DNA of 64,000 nt, taken from an uncultured Bacteroidales bacterium (GTDB lineage: Bacteria > Bacteroidota > Bacteroidia > Bacteroidales > Muribaculaceae). Within the stretch, counting starts at the first letter, position 1, and each line of letters opens with the position of its first letter. The translations under genes were made by a program, and so were the position numbers. The stretch is taken from assembly GCA_949289215.1 (NCBI GenBank), contig CASENC010000042.1, positions 56,501-120,500 on the forward strand, written 5' to 3'. Below, one piece after another: positions 38,459 to 48,376 of this stretch. Under the pieces are notes generated by a model, which was given only the letters and a program-made list of their open reading frames with translations, searched no databases and was not told the origin of the DNA.

Positions 38459-40597
38459 ATGAGACCTAATTTCAAAAATATAGATATAGCAAATGAAGCC
38501 TTCAACGTAAAGCATAACGCTCTTGCCGAAGGCGAAAAATGGATTACTCCCGAGCTTATCCCTGTTAAGCCCATATATACCAAGCAAGATCTCGAAGGGC
38601 TTGAACACCTCAACTACGTGGCCGGTATTCCACCCTACCTGCGCGGCCCGTATAGCTGTATGTATGCCCTGCGTCCCTGGACAATACGCCAGTATGCAGG
38701 CTTCTCAACGGCAGCCGAATCCAATGCTTTCTACCGTCGCAATCTTGCTTCGGGGCAAAAGGGTTTGTCGGTGGCATTCGACCTTCCCACTCACCGTGGA
38801 TACAACGCCGACAATCCACGTGTCGTAGGCGACGTGGGCAAGGCAGGTGTATCGATATGCTCGCTCGACGACATGAAGGTACTTTTCGATGGTATCCCAT
38901 TGAACAAGATGTCGGTGTCTATGACCATGAACGGTGCCGTGCTCCCCATCCTTGCATTCTACATCAATGCAGGGCTTGAACAAGGCGCAAAACTCGAAGA
39001 AATGGCCGGAACCATACAGAACGACATCCTCAAGGAATTTATGGTGCGCAACACATATATATATCCGCCTAAATTCTCGATGAAGATCATCGCCGACATC
39101 TTTGAATACACTTCACAAAATATGCCCAAATTCAACTCGATTTCAATCTCGGGTTACCATATGCAGGAAGCCGGTGCAACAGCCGACATAGAACTTGCCT
39201 ACACTCTTGCCGACGGTCTTGAATACATCCGCGCCGGTATCAATGCAGGTATGTCGATCGATGCTTTCGCTCCGCGCCTTTCATTCTTCTGGGCCATCGG
39301 CATGAACTTCTTCATGGAAATTGCCAAGATGAGGGCTGCACGTATGCTGTGGGCAAAGATTGTAAAGGAATTCGGCCCGACCAATCCCAAGTCGCTCGCA
39401 TTGCGTACGCACTGCCAAACTTCAGGCTGGTCGCTCACCGAGCAAGACCCGTTCAACAATGTCGGCCGTACTTGCATCGAGGCAATGGGCGCAGCACTGG
39501 GACACACTCAGTCGCTCCACACCAACGCACTCGACGAGGCCATCGCTTTGCCAACCGACTTCTCGGCTCGTATCGCCCGTAATACGCAAATCTACATCCA
39601 AGAAGAAACCTATGTCACCAAGGAAATCGACCCATGGGCAGGTTCTTACTATGTGGAAGCTCTTACCAACGAGATTGCCCACAAGGCTTGGGAACACATC
39701 CAAGAGATAGAAAAACTGGGCGGCATGGCAAAGGCTATCGAAACAGGTATTCCGAAGATGCGCATCGAAGAAGCCGCAGCACGCACTCAGGCTCGCATCG
39801 ACTCGGGCAACCAAACCATCGTCGGCGTGAACAAATACCGTTTGGAAAAAGAAGCTCCCATCGATATCCTCGAAATCGACAATACCGAGGTTCGCAAGGA
39901 ACAAATCGAGCGGCTTGAACAACTCAAGGCCAACCGCGATGAAAAAGCCGTTGAAAAAGCTCTCGATGACATCACCCGTTGCGTGGAAACAGGCGAAGGC
40001 AACTTGCTCGACCTTGCTGTCAAAGCCGCAGCCGTGCGTGCATCGTTGGGTGAAATATCCGATGCCTGCGAGAAAATTGTAGGACGTTATAAAGCTGTAA
40101 TTAAAACTATATCAGGCGTGTACTCAGCAGAAACAAAGAACGACCCGTACTTTGAAAAGGCAAAACAGATGACTGCCGAATTTGCCAAGAAAGAAGGTCG
40201 CCAACCGCGTATAATGATCGCAAAAATGGGTCAGGACGGCCATGACCGTGGCGCAAAGGTTGTTGCAACCGGATACGCCGATTGTGGTTTCGATGTTGAC
40301 ATGGGCCCGTTGTTCCAAACTCCGGCCGAAGCAGCCCGCCAGGCTGTTGAAAACGATGTTCACGTGCTTGGCGTTTCATCGTTGGCCGCAGGACACAAGA
40401 CATTGATACCGCAAGTTATCGAGGAACTGAAGAAACTCGGCCGCGAAGATATCGTCATCATCGCCGGCGGTGTAATTCCGGTACAAGATTACGACTTCCT
40501 GTATAAAGCAGGTGTTGCCGCAATCTTCGGTCCCGGCAGTTCCATCACAAAGGCTGCTTGCGAAATAATGGAAATCCTCAATAACACCGAGGAATAA
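38459..40597 (+). CDS. mutB: Methylmalonyl-CoA mutase large (catalytic) subunit
   Basis: The 712-residue subunit binds adenosylcobalamin and substrate. '[16 protein letters not shown]' and '[12 protein letters not shown]' form the CoA-binding barrel part. D593-G-H595-D-R-G598 is the DxHxxG motif in which H595 is the lower cobalt ligand, and '[17 protein letters not shown]' is typical of the cobalamin domain. With MutA it forms the heterodimer used in propionate production. A terminator follows at once, so mutAB form a two-gene operon without the epimerase. Confidence 0.98.
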   Translation: MRPNFKNIDIANEAFNVKHNALAEGEKWITPELIPVKPIYTKQDLEGLEHLNYVAGIPPYLRGPYSCMYALRPWTIRQYAGFSTAAESNAFYRRNLASGQKGLSVAFDLPTHRGYNADNPRVVGDVGKAGVSICSLDDMKVLFDGIPLNKMSVSMTMNGAVLPILAFYINAGLEQGAKLEEMAGTIQNDILKEFMVRNTYIYPPKFSMKIIADIFEYTSQNMPKFNSISISGYHMQEAGATADIELAYTLADGLEYIRAGINAGMSIDAFAPRLSFFWAIGMNFFMEIAKMRAARMLWAKIVKEFGPTNPKSLALRTHCQTSGWSLTEQDPFNNVGRTCIEAMGAALGHTQSLHTNALDEAIALPTDFSARIARNTQIYIQEETYVTKEIDPWAGSYYVEALTNEIAHKAWEHIQEIEKLGGMAKAIETGIPKMRIEEAAARTQARIDSGNQTIVGVNKYRLEKEAPIDILEIDNTEVRKEQIERLEQLKANRDEKAVEKALDDITRCVETGEGNLLDLAVKAAAVRASLGEISDACEKIVGRYKAVIKTISGVYSAETKNDPYFEKAKQMTAEFAKKEGRQPRIMIAKMGQDGHDRGAKVVATGYADCGFDVDMGPLFQTPAEAARQAVENDVHVLGVSSLAAGHKTLIPQVIEELKKLGREDIVIIAGGVIPVQDYDFLYKAGVAAIFGPGSSITKAACEIMEILNNTEE

Positions 40598-40620
40598 TCC
40601 ACATTCTTAAACCACAGAAA

Positions 40621-40654
40621 ATGGGAGCCTCTCTTTACGGCTCCCATTTTTATT
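40621..40654 (+). terminator. Intrinsic terminator of mutAB
   Basis: ATGGGAGCC (40621-40629) pairs with GGCTCCCAT (40639-40647) and is followed by TTTTATTTT. The A run in front makes it usable for the opposite gene as well. Confidence 0.85.
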
Positions 40655-40701
40655 TTCGGCAGATGCCATTTTCGGCAAATTGCATATGGTGCAAAAAGTG
40701 G

Positions 40702-41376
40702 TTATGACTGGGAAGTGTCGATGAGCTGCTTGCCCTCGCAGCGGAAAACGCGGCCGGGGAAGCCTTCTATCAGCTGCAAGTTATGAGTGGCCATGATTAC
40801 TGCAGTACCGTTTTCCGAGATTTCATAAAGTAACGACACGATTTGCCGCCCGGTTTCCGGGTCAAGGTTGCCTGTCGGCTCGTCGGCAAGCACAAGTTCG
40901 GGGCGGTTAAGTAATGCACGGGCAATCACTATTCGCTGTTGTTCTCCGCCTGATAATTCATGGGGCATTTTGTATGACTTGTTTCCCATGCCCACGCTGT
41001 TAAGCACTTCTTCAATCCGGTCGTTGATTTCGCCACGTCCTTTCCATCCGGTAGCCTGCAACACAAATTTTAGGTTGTCATATACCGAGCGGTCGGTAAG
41101 CAATTGGAAGTCTTGAAACACTATTCCTATTTTGCGCCTTAGCATGGGAATGTCGCGGCGTCTTATGGCTGTCAAGTCATAGTCAAGTACGGTGGCTTCA
41201 CCTTCGGGAATCGGTATTTCGGCATACATCGACTTGAGCAAGCTGCTTTTGCCGCTGCCGACACGACCCACCAAATAAGAAAACTCACCCTTGCCGATGC
41301 AGAAAGTCACATTTTTCAGCACCACTAATTCTTTTCGTAATATTTCTACGTGTTTGTAATCAACAATTTTTGTCAT
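40702..41376 (-). CDS. ftsE: FtsE-like ABC transporter ATP-binding protein
   Basis: The roughly 224-residue ATPase has Walker A 'GRVGSGKSS', the signature 'LSGGEQQR', Walker B 'LVLADEPTGNLDP' and the H-loop 'MATHN'. The order and the 'GEATVLDYDL' segment match FtsE, the division ABC ATPase that partners FtsX to control peptidoglycan hydrolases. No ftsX is adjacent, so it could also belong to a LolD/MacB-like group. I use the ATG at 41376, which starts inside the end of hisIE (17-base overlap); a longer frame upstream would lie wholly in hisIE. Confidence 0.8.
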   Translation of the reverse strand: MTKIVDYKHVEILRKELVVLKNVTFCIGKGEFSYLVGRVGSGKSSLLKSMYAEIPIPEGEATVLDYDLTAIRRRDIPMLRRKIGIVFQDFQLLTDRSVYDNLKFVLQATGWKGRGEINDRIEEVLNSVGMGNKSYKMPHELSGGEQQRIVIARALLNRPELVLADEPTGNLDPETGRQIVSLLYEISENGTAVIMATHNLQLIEGFPGRVFRCEGKQLIDTSQS

Positions 41377-41983
41377 AGTCGGCTTTCTTTTTATTGTGCC
41401 TGTGATACAAGGCTTCGGCAAGGTCTTCGATGCGGCGGCCTTTTGCCGTAAGCAGCACTATAAGGTGATAAAGCAAGTCGGCACCTTCATACACCAATCG
41501 TCCGTCGGTGCCGTTGGTAGCTTCGATTACGGTTTCCACGGCTTCTTCGCCCACTTTTTGTGCCATGCTGTTAATTCCGGCTTGGAACAGAGACGTTGTA
41601 TATGACCCTTCGGGCATATCTTCGTGCCGCTTGATTATAAAATCCTGCAAAATGCTCAGGAACTCAATGCCCGGTTCGTTATCATTCCCAAAACAAGTGC
41701 CTGTGCCGCGGTGGCATACCGGTCCGTCAGGTTCGACTTTTATAAGCAGGGTATCTTCGTCACAATCTTTTTCTATCGAAACCACGTGCAAGTAGTTGCC
41801 GCTTGTTTCCCCTTTGGTCCACAGGCGTTTTTTTGTGCGGCTGAAAAAAGTCACTTTGCCGGTTTCTACCGTAGTCCTATAAGCCTCTTCGTTCATGAAT
41901 CCAAGCATAAGCACATTCTTGGTGTGTGCATCTTGTATGATTGCCGGAACAAGCCCGCCCATTTTGTCGAAATCCAATGCCAT
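41360..41983 (-). CDS. hisIE: Bifunctional phosphoribosyl-AMP cyclohydrolase / phosphoribosyl-ATP pyrophosphatase
   Basis: The 207-residue protein fuses HisI (residues 1 to about 110; 'TKGETSGNYLHV', 'CHRGTGTCF' with metal-binding cysteines) and HisE (the rest; 'KVGEEAVETVIEA', 'EGADLLYHLIVLL'). It does steps 2 and 3 of histidine synthesis. The rest of the his operon is not here. It has a good promoter and overlaps the ABC ATPase gene, so the two are co-transcribed. Confidence 0.96.
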   Translation of the reverse strand: MALDFDKMGGLVPAIIQDAHTKNVLMLGFMNEEAYRTTVETGKVTFFSRTKKRLWTKGETSGNYLHVVSIEKDCDEDTLLIKVEPDGPVCHRGTGTCFGNDNEPGIEFLSILQDFIIKRHEDMPEGSYTTSLFQAGINSMAQKVGEEAVETVIEATNGTDGRLVYEGADLLYHLIVLLTAKGRRIEDLAEALYHRHNKKKADYDKNC

Positions 41984-42008
41984 CTTCGTTGCTTTTTAAA
42001 GTATATTG

Positions 42009-42038
42009 CAAAGATATATTTTTCCGCCGAAATGGCAA
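42009..42038 (-). promoter_or_regulatory. Promoter of hisIE
   Basis: On the minus strand TTG (42036-42038), a 19-base spacer and TATCTTTG (42009-42016) match the Bacteroidetes consensus, 26 bases before the start codon. Confidence 0.6.
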
Positions 42039-42157
42039 TCTGCGCATCGGTTTAAAAATTGCAATAAACGGATGGAGTGGTTTACAACAGGAAATTTTTC
42101 TCCAGGCTTTTAAGCGGGGTAGGGGGATGAAAGTGTAAATCAATCGTTGCCATTATC

Positions 42158-42180
42158 GAGACGCGGCAGTGCCATGTCTC
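42158..42180 (+). repeat. Small imperfect palindrome (GAGAC...GTCTC)
   Basis: GAGACGCGGCA and the following TGCCATGTCTC form an imperfect hairpin, continuing into TAC. It looks like the dispersed short palindromes common between genes in this phylum. Nothing else is seen in the 41984-42287 gap. Confidence 0.4.
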
Positions 42181-42287
42181 TACAATATCAATGTCGGAAT
42201 TTTAATACACCTACATGACAGAGCGTTACGTTAGATTTAGGTTCTTCCCTATTGTAACTTGTTTGAGATATTCTTGTTTAGTCATTG

Positions 42288-42845
42288 TCAATCTTTCTTT
42301 GATATTTTCAGCCATTCTTCTTTCGTCATCCGCATGAAATGCTCTGTGCGGACATCGCCAAGCGGAGATGTTTTGCCTTCTTCCGTGTGATGGAAACTGA
42401 AACCACACTTCTCCATCACCCTGCGAGACTTTACGTTACCGTCATAGTACCCGCACCAGACGGCAGTTATTCCCAAATCGTTAAAACATCTTTTCAGCAG
42501 ACAACGCACGGCTTCGGGTATCAGTCCTTGCCCCCAATAAGGCACGCCTATCCAATATCCTATTTCCGCCTCGCCCGGTTGCATTTCAGCACTGTGCAAA
42601 CCGTTTCCGAACATGATTCCCACACTGCCTACCGGTTCGTCAGTTGCTTTCAATACAACTGCATACGTTTCGGGAGAAGCAAATACAGTGCGGATTATGT
42701 TTAAACTATCTTCCACAGAAGTGTGAGGCGGCCATCCTGCAATAGGGCCGATTGCCGGATCTTGGGCATATTTATATAACGACTCGGCATCGGATTCTTG
42801 CCAAGGGCGCAATATAAGTCGGTCTGTGACTATTTTTTTAATCAT
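42288..42845 (-). CDS. GNAT family N-acetyltransferase (RimJ/RimL-like)
   Basis: The roughly 185-residue protein begins 'VTDRLILRPWQESDAES', the hallmark of the RimJ/RimL branch. The acetyl-CoA loop is in 'IGYWIGVPYWGQGLIPEAV' and the C-terminal 'NVKSRRVMEKCGF' is conserved. Such enzymes acetylate protein N-termini, ribosomal proteins or small molecules. I use the ATG at 42845; upstream in-frame codons are not supported by homology. It stands alone. Confidence 0.85.
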   Translation of the reverse strand: MIKKIVTDRLILRPWQESDAESLYKYAQDPAIGPIAGWPPHTSVEDSLNIIRTVFASPETYAVVLKATDEPVGSVGIMFGNGLHSAEMQPGEAEIGYWIGVPYWGQGLIPEAVRCLLKRCFNDLGITAVWCGYYDGNVKSRRVMEKCGFSFHHTEEGKTSPLGDVRTEHFMRMTKEEWLKISKKD

Positions 42846-43103
42846 TGTCTGTGTCCAAATTCTGGAGTGAAAAATTTGCCATTTATTCAATAAGGTGGCT
42901 TCCGCGCCAATATATAAATTGGAGTCATTTCATTTACAAAAATAGGGGATTTTTTGATAATCTTCTATCTTCTAATGTTATTATTCGCTTTTCCTGTTCT
43001 TATCCACTTTGCCCAACTTTCGCGATTTTCTTTTAACTTCTTAATTCTTAATTTCTATTGCGCTAATCTGCCGAAATTCGTCGGATATTCTATGGATTTT
43101 TCT

Positions 43104-43111
43104 TATCTTTG
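43104..43111 (+). promoter_or_regulatory. -7 element for the FKBP operon
   Basis: TATCTTTG fits TANNTTTG, 27 bases before the FKBP start. No clear -33 element is visible. Confidence 0.45.
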
Positions 43112-43137
43112 TAATTGACACAAGCTGCAAAATTATT

Positions 43138-43536
43138 ATGAACAAGAAAGAATATGCGCAGGCCAACAGAGACTGGTTGACCCGGAAAGCCGCCGAAGAA
43201 GATGTATTGCCGTTGGCGAAAGGTGTTTATTATAAAGTATTGGCATCGGGCGATGCCGAAGGGAAAACGCCATCGCCAAGAAGCGTTGTTTCGGTGCATT
43301 ACACAGGAACGACAATCGACGGCAAGCAATTCGATAGCAGCCGTGGCGGTGTGCCGCTTGCCATAAGGCTCAACGAACTTATCGAAGGGTGGATTATCGC
43401 CATTGGCCGGATGCACATAGGCGACCGTTGGGAAGTATATATCCCTGCCGAAATGGGATATGGCAAGTTTTCCCAACCGGGCATTCCGGGAGGCTCGACA
43501 CTTATATTTGACATTGAATTATTGGGTATTGCATAA
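43138..43536 (+). CDS. FKBP-type peptidyl-prolyl cis-trans isomerase
   Basis: The 132-residue protein speeds proline isomerization in protein folding. 'VSVHYTGTTIDGKQFDSS' and 'GWIIAIGRMHIGDRWEVYIP' followed by 'MGYG' and 'PGGSTLIFDIELL' are the FKBP core. It has no signal peptide, so it is probably cytoplasmic. It is the first gene of a compact four-gene run (glutaredoxin, tag, MBL hydrolase). Confidence 0.93.
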   Translation: MNKKEYAQANRDWLTRKAAEEDVLPLAKGVYYKVLASGDAEGKTPSPRSVVSVHYTGTTIDGKQFDSSRGGVPLAIRLNELIEGWIIAIGRMHIGDRWEVYIPAEMGYGKFSQPGIPGGSTLIFDIELLGIA

Positions 43537-43554
43537 CATGACAAAAATCGGCTT

Positions 43555-43854
43555 ATGATAAAAATTTATGGAATGGAAACTTGCCCCGATTGCACTCACG
43601 TAAAGGAACAAGTGAACGGTGACGGGCGGTATGAAATAATCGATATAGGCAGCCATGTGAGAAATTTAAAGGAATTTTTGCGCTTGCGCGACAGTAGCAG
43701 TGCATTTGACGAAGCTAAGAAAAACGGGGCTGTGGGCATTCCGTGTTTCGTGCTTGAAGACGGCACTGTCACTCTTTCGCCCGAAGATGCCGGGTTGCAA
43801 TCGCGTCCATTGGAAACGGGTGCTGCTTGCAGCATCGACGGAACAGGGTGTTGA
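43555..43854 (+). CDS. Glutaredoxin-like protein
   Basis: The 99-residue protein has the redox motif CPDC near its start ('YGMETCPDCTHVKEQ') and the cis-proline segment 'VGIPCFVLEDG'. This is a thioredoxin fold of glutaredoxin type that handles disulfides. A C-terminal extension ends in two extra cysteines ('AACSIDGTGC'), which is unusual and could form a second thiol pair. It starts 18 bases after the FKBP stop. Confidence 0.85.
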   Translation: MIKIYGMETCPDCTHVKEQVNGDGRYEIIDIGSHVRNLKEFLRLRDSSSAFDEAKKNGAVGIPCFVLEDGTVTLSPEDAGLQSRPLETGAACSIDGTGC

Positions 43855-43856
43855 TT

Positions 43857-44459
43857 ATGTCGCAGCTTATGGAAACGGGAGATAAAAAGCGTTGCCGGTG
43901 GTGTAATTTGTCGAATATGGTATATGTTGACTACCATGACCACGAATGGGGAATGCCGGTGCATGATGATACCCGCCTGTTTGAAATGCTTTTGCTTGAG
44001 AGTTTTCAGGCCGGACTTTCGTGGGAATGTATATTAAACAAGCGGGAGGCATTCCGCAAGGCTTTTGATGGTTTCGATTTCGAGAAAATTGCCTGTTACA
44101 ATGACGATAAAATCAAATCGCTATTATGCGACAAAGGGATTGTGCGCAACCGGTTGAAGATAAATGCAGCCATTGCCAATGCACGGATATTCATCGATAT
44201 ACGCCGCGAGTATGGCTCATTTGACAGTTTTATTTGGCATTTTTCGGGAAGAAAAACCCTTTTTGAGGTAGGCCGCAGCACCTCGCCGCTATCTGATGCG
44301 ATTTCAAAAGACCTTTATCGCCGAGGAATGAAATTCGTGGGCAGTACCATTATATATTCTTACCTGCAAGCAATCGGTATAATCAATTCGCATGAAAAAG
44401 AATGTTGGCTATACCGGAAACATAGTGAGGCGCAACATGAAAATAACATCATTGGTTGA
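43857..44459 (+). CDS. tag: DNA-3-methyladenine glycosylase I
   Basis: The roughly 200-residue enzyme removes 3-methyladenine from DNA. 'KRCRWCNLS' holds the first zinc cysteine, 'YHDHEWGMPVHDD' the conserved His, 'LESFQAGLSWECIL' the base-pocket Glu/Trp and 'SHEKECW' the last zinc His and Cys. The start at 43857 lies two bases after the glutaredoxin stop and fits the family; an upstream ATG at 43827 would lie inside that gene. Confidence 0.95.
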   Translation: MSQLMETGDKKRCRWCNLSNMVYVDYHDHEWGMPVHDDTRLFEMLLLESFQAGLSWECILNKREAFRKAFDGFDFEKIACYNDDKIKSLLCDKGIVRNRLKINAAIANARIFIDIRREYGSFDSFIWHFSGRKTLFEVGRSTSPLSDAISKDLYRRGMKFVGSTIIYSYLQAIGIINSHEKECWLYRKHSEAQHENNIIG

Positions 44460-45252
44460 AAACACAAGCTGCAAAGGGCTTCCTGTGGAACACGGGCTCA
44501 GCCTGCATATAAAATTGAACGACGGGCGGCAGATTTTATTCGATATGGGACAGCATAACCTGTTTGTGGGTAATGCCGAAAGGCTTGGCATCAATCTACC
44601 GGCAATTGATGTCGCAGTGGTTTCGCACGGACATTACGACCATGGTGGCGGATTGGGGAAGTTCCTCAAAATAAACAGTCATGCAACGGTATATGTGAAC
44701 CGCCATGCTTTTGAGCCACATTATTCATTGCGTGACAATGGTTTGACTTATATAGGACTGGATCAAAGTCTGAAGAATAACCGCAGGCTTGCGTTTTGTG
44801 ACGAGGAGACAGGCATTGATGGCATTATACTTTTTTCAGGAGTCGGTAATAATTGCTTGTTCCCATCGGGTAACCGATTGTTATTTGGACCTGAAATGGA
44901 CAAAAATGATGATTTCTGCCATGAACAAAGCATGATAGTGACCGAAGGTGATAAAACAGTTCTGTTTGCAGGTTGCGCCCATAGCGGCATAGTCAATATC
45001 ATGCAGCGAGCAGAAAAGGTGGCCAAGCGCCAACTTACTCATGTTTTTGCCGGGATGCATCTTGTGAAAAGCGGCCTGTCCGAAGATGAGGAAAATACAT
45101 TTATCGGGAGGCTGTCTGAAGAATTGCTCAAATATCACGATTGCCATTATTACACCATGCACTGTACCGGATTGCAGCAATACGGATTGCTGAAAAAGCA
45201 CATGGGTTGTGCCATCGATTACATGAGTTGTGGCGAAATAGTGGAAATTTGA
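44437..45252 (+). CDS. MBL-fold metallo-hydrolase
   Basis: The roughly 271-residue protein has the metallo-beta-lactamase signature 'VSHGHYDHGGGL' and a later 'FAGCAHSGIVNI' metal site. It resembles the archaeal/bacterial family annotated as dihydropterin ribofuranosylaminobenzene phosphate synthase-like hydrolases. The real substrate is unknown. The ATG at 44437 lies in the end of tag (23-base overlap, different frame). The next upstream start at 44392 would overlap more. Confidence 0.85.
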   Translation: MKITSLVENTSCKGLPVEHGLSLHIKLNDGRQILFDMGQHNLFVGNAERLGINLPAIDVAVVSHGHYDHGGGLGKFLKINSHATVYVNRHAFEPHYSLRDNGLTYIGLDQSLKNNRRLAFCDEETGIDGIILFSGVGNNCLFPSGNRLLFGPEMDKNDDFCHEQSMIVTEGDKTVLFAGCAHSGIVNIMQRAEKVAKRQLTHVFAGMHLVKSGLSEDEENTFIGRLSEELLKYHDCHYYTMHCTGLQQYGLLKKHMGCAIDYMSCGEIVEI

Positions 45253-45384
45253 AATCTATCATGACTTTGGGGTAAAATATTGGTCTGAATTTCCAATAGA
45301 GACATTTTAATTTCCTCAAACAGTGTTGTTAAACATGTTTTCAAGATTTATGCGATATTATTTTTACTATTTAATCTTTTGATA

Positions 45385-45392
45385 TATATTTG
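45385..45392 (+). promoter_or_regulatory. -7 element for ppdK
   Basis: TATATTTG fits TANNTTTG, 88 bases upstream of the ppdK start. The rest of 45253-45479 is AT-rich and holds nothing else. Confidence 0.4.
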
Positions 45393-45479
45393 CAATAGCC
45401 AAAACTTTTAGGCTCATAAATAATAATAGTCTAAACAACTTAATATACATTAACTAAACAAATTCAATTTTAATTCCGG

Positions 45480-48200
45480 ATGAAAAGAATTTACACTTTC
45501 GGCAACGGCAAAGCAGAGGGTCGTGCCGACATGAAGAATCTTCTCGGAGGAAAAGGCGCCAACCTGGCTGAGATGAACCTGATCGGCGTGCCTGTTCCAC
45601 CGGGCTTTACTATTACCACCGAGGTTTGTACCGAATACAACGAACAAGGCAAGGATGCCATCGTTGCATTGATTAAAGACGATGTGGAAAAAGCCATCAA
45701 CCACATTGAAGAACTTACCGGAAACAAATTCAACGACAGCGAGAACCCGTTGCTCGTGTCTGTTCGTTCGGGTGCAAGGGTTTCTATGCCGGGTATGATG
45801 GACACTGTCCTCAACCTTGGTATGAATGACCATGTGGTTGAAGCTCTCGCCCGCAAATCGGGCAACCCGCGTTTCGCATGGGACAGCTATCGCCGCTTTG
45901 TGCAAATGTATGGTGACGTTGTTCTCGGTATGAAGCCGAAGAATAAAACCGACATTGACCCGTTTGAAGAAGTAATGGACGGCGTTAAGGCTGAAAAAGG
46001 CGTTAAACTCGATACTGAACTTGATGTAGAAGACCTTAAGAAGCTTGTTAAACTGTTCAAGGCCGCAGTGCTCAATGCCACTGGTCACGATTTCCCCGAA
46101 AGCGCATGGGATCAATTGTGGGGTGCCATTTGTGCCGTATTTGACAGCTGGATGAACGAGCGTGCAATTCTTTATCGCCGCATGAACCAGATACCCGAAG
46201 AATGGGGCACTGCCGTTAACGTGCAGGCTATGGTTTATGGCAACATGGGCGAAACATCGGCAACAGGTGTTGCGTTTACTCGCGACGCAGCTACCGGTGA
46301 AGACATATTCAACGGTGAATACCTGATTAATGCCCAGGGTGAAGACGTGGTGGCCGGTGTACGCACTCCGCAACAAATCACTATCGAAGGTTCTCGCCGT
46401 TGGGCAAAATTGCAAGGCATAAGCGAAGAAGTTCGCGCCTCGAAATATCCTTCTCTTGAAGAATCGATGCCCGAATGTGCAAAAGAACTTATCGCTACAC
46501 AACAAAAACTCGAAGATCACTACAAGGATATGCAAGACCTTGAATTTACTATCCAAAATGGTAAATTGTGGTTGTTGCAAACCCGTAACGGTAAGCGTAC
46601 CGGTGCTGCTATGGTGAAGATTGCAATGGATATGCTTCGTGCCGGCATTATCGACGAAAAGACTGTGCTCCGCCGCATGGAACCGCAGAAACTCGACGAG
46701 TTGCTTCACCCGGTATTTGACAAGGCTGCTTTGCAGTCGGCCAAGACTGTGGCCAAGGGGTTGCCCGCATCGCCGGGTGCCGCTACAGGCCAAATCGTGT
46801 TCTTTGCCGATGATGCCGAGGCTTGGGCCGAACGCAAGAAGAAAGTAATCATGGTGCGCATGGAAACTTCTCCCGAAGACCTTCGCGGTATGACAAAGGC
46901 TCAAGGTATTCTTACGGCTCGCGGCGGTATGACTTCTCATGCGGCTGTTGTGGCTCGCGGTATGGGCAAGTGCTGCGTTTCGGGTGCAGGCGAAATTGAA
47001 GTCGATTACAAGGCTCGCACCGTGACAATGGGCGGAAAAGTGTTTAAAGAAGGTGATTGGATTTCGCTTGACGGTAGCACCGGCGACGTGTATGAAGGAC
47101 TGGTTTCGACTGTCGATGCCGAACTTTCGGGCGACTTCGCCGCAATCATGAACCTTGCCGACAAATATACCAACGTGTTTGTACGCACCAACGCCGACAC
47201 CCCGCGCGATGCTTCGGTGGCTCGCAAGTTTGGTGCCCGCGGTATCGGTTTGTGCCGTACCGAGCATATGTTCTTTGAGGGTGACCGCATCAAGGCAATG
47301 CGCGAAATGATTATCGCAAAGGACGAAACCGGTCGCCGTATAGCTCTTGCCAAGTTGCTCCCAATGCAACGCAGCGACTTTGAAGGAATTTTCGAGGCAA
47401 TGGACGGCTATGGCGTTACAATCCGCCTGCTCGACCCGCCGTTGCATGAATTTGTTCCTCATCAACTTGCAACACAAAAAGAACTTGCCGAAGAAATGGG
47501 CTTGACCATCGAGGAAGTCAAGAGCAAGTGCGACAGCCTTGAGGAATTCAACCCGATGCTTGGCCACCGTGGTTGCCGCTTGGGTAACACTTATCCCGAA
47601 ATTACCGAGATGCAGGCTCGTGCAATCATCGAAGCAGCCCTCAATGTTAAGGCTCGCGGCATCGACGTTCATCCCGAAATCATGGTTCCGCTCGTAGGTG
47701 TTGTAAAAGAATTGCAAATGCAAGCCGACATCATCAACCGCACGGCTCAAACCGTATTCGCAGAACGCGGCGACACCGTTCCTTATAAAATCGGTACGAT
47801 GATCGAAGTTCCGCGTGCAGCTCTCGTAGCCGATCAAATAGCTACTGTTGCCGACTTCTTCTCATTCGGTACCAACGACTTAACGCAGATGACATTCGGT
47901 TATTCTCGTGACGATGCTCCCAAGTTCTTGAAATTCTATAAGGAACTCGGCATCATCAAGACCGATCCGTTTGAAGTGCTCGACCAGGAAGGTGTTGGCC
48001 AATTGGTGGCTATGGGTACTCAAAAAGGTCGTGCCACAAAGCCCGAACTCAAGGTGGGCATTTGCGGCGAACATGGCGGTGAACCATCTTCGGTTAAATT
48101 CTGTGCTCATCTCGGCATGAACTATGTATCTTGCAGTCCGTTCCGTGTGCCCATCGCACGTGTGGCTGCGGCGCAGGCTGCTGTAGAGGACGCACAATAA
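45480..48200 (+). CDS. ppdK: Pyruvate, phosphate dikinase
   Basis: The 906-residue enzyme interconverts pyruvate + ATP + phosphate and PEP + AMP + PPi, and links glycolysis and gluconeogenesis in anaerobes. The order is N-terminal ATP-grasp ('LGGKGANLAEMN'), swivelling domain with catalytic H487 in 'GGMTSHAAVVARGMG', and PEP barrel with catalytic C862 in 'GICGEHGGEP'. A 795-residue open frame on the other strand is a shadow caused by codon bias. It is monocistronic, with a terminator directly after. Confidence 0.98.
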   Translation: MKRIYTFGNGKAEGRADMKNLLGGKGANLAEMNLIGVPVPPGFTITTEVCTEYNEQGKDAIVALIKDDVEKAINHIEELTGNKFNDSENPLLVSVRSGARVSMPGMMDTVLNLGMNDHVVEALARKSGNPRFAWDSYRRFVQMYGDVVLGMKPKNKTDIDPFEEVMDGVKAEKGVKLDTELDVEDLKKLVKLFKAAVLNATGHDFPESAWDQLWGAICAVFDSWMNERAILYRRMNQIPEEWGTAVNVQAMVYGNMGETSATGVAFTRDAATGEDIFNGEYLINAQGEDVVAGVRTPQQITIEGSRRWAKLQGISEEVRASKYPSLEESMPECAKELIATQQKLEDHYKDMQDLEFTIQNGKLWLLQTRNGKRTGAAMVKIAMDMLRAGIIDEKTVLRRMEPQKLDELLHPVFDKAALQSAKTVAKGLPASPGAATGQIVFFADDAEAWAERKKKVIMVRMETSPEDLRGMTKAQGILTARGGMTSHAAVVARGMGKCCVSGAGEIEVDYKARTVTMGGKVFKEGDWISLDGSTGDVYEGLVSTVDAELSGDFAAIMNLADKYTNVFVRTNADTPRDASVARKFGARGIGLCRTEHMFFEGDRIKAMREMIIAKDETGRRIALAKLLPMQRSDFEGIFEAMDGYGVTIRLLDPPLHEFVPHQLATQKELAEEMGLTIEEVKSKCDSLEEFNPMLGHRGCRLGNTYPEITEMQARAIIEAALNVKARGIDVHPEIMVPLVGVVKELQMQADIINRTAQTVFAERGDTVPYKIGTMIEVPRAALVADQIATVADFFSFGTNDLTQMTFGYSRDDAPKFLKFYKELGIIKTDPFEVLDQEGVGQLVAMGTQKGRATKPELKVGICGEHGGEPSSVKFCAHLGMNYVSCSPFRVPIARVAAAQAAVEDAQ

Positions 48201-48213
48201 ATAGCTGATATCT

Positions 48214-48264
48214 AAAAATGGGCGGTAATTTGCTTAAGTAAAAGCACTTTACCGCCCATTTTTT
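48214..48264 (+). terminator. Intrinsic terminator of ppdK
   Basis: ATGGGCGGTAA (48218-48228) pairs with TTACCGCCCAT (48249-48259) across a 20-base loop, with a T run after it. Confidence 0.8.
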
Positions 48265-48333
48265 ATAATCGACATCCGAGCATTTCAGTATGTAAAACGG
48301 AACGTGGTTTTCGGACTGCCACCCCTAAAAAGC

Positions 48334-48371
48334 AACGAGAAGAAATTCCGCGATTGGAATTTCTTCTCGTT
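48334..48371 (-). terminator. Terminator of tRNA-Val
   Basis: Sixteen-base perfect arms (48334-48349 and 48356-48371) with a six-base loop lie directly after the tRNA 3' end on the minus strand. The following minus-strand bases GCTTTTTAGG supply the T run. Confidence 0.8.
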
Positions 48372-48376
48372 TTTGG

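Noticed and set aside
42226-42408. 60-residue minus-strand frame ending after the GNAT gene
   Set aside because: Two thirds overlap the GNAT gene out of frame; the remaining 19 residues are too short to support a gene.
45450-47837. 795-residue open frame on the minus strand
   Set aside because: It lies wholly antisense to ppdK. It follows from codon bias of that gene, and the sequence shows no domain.
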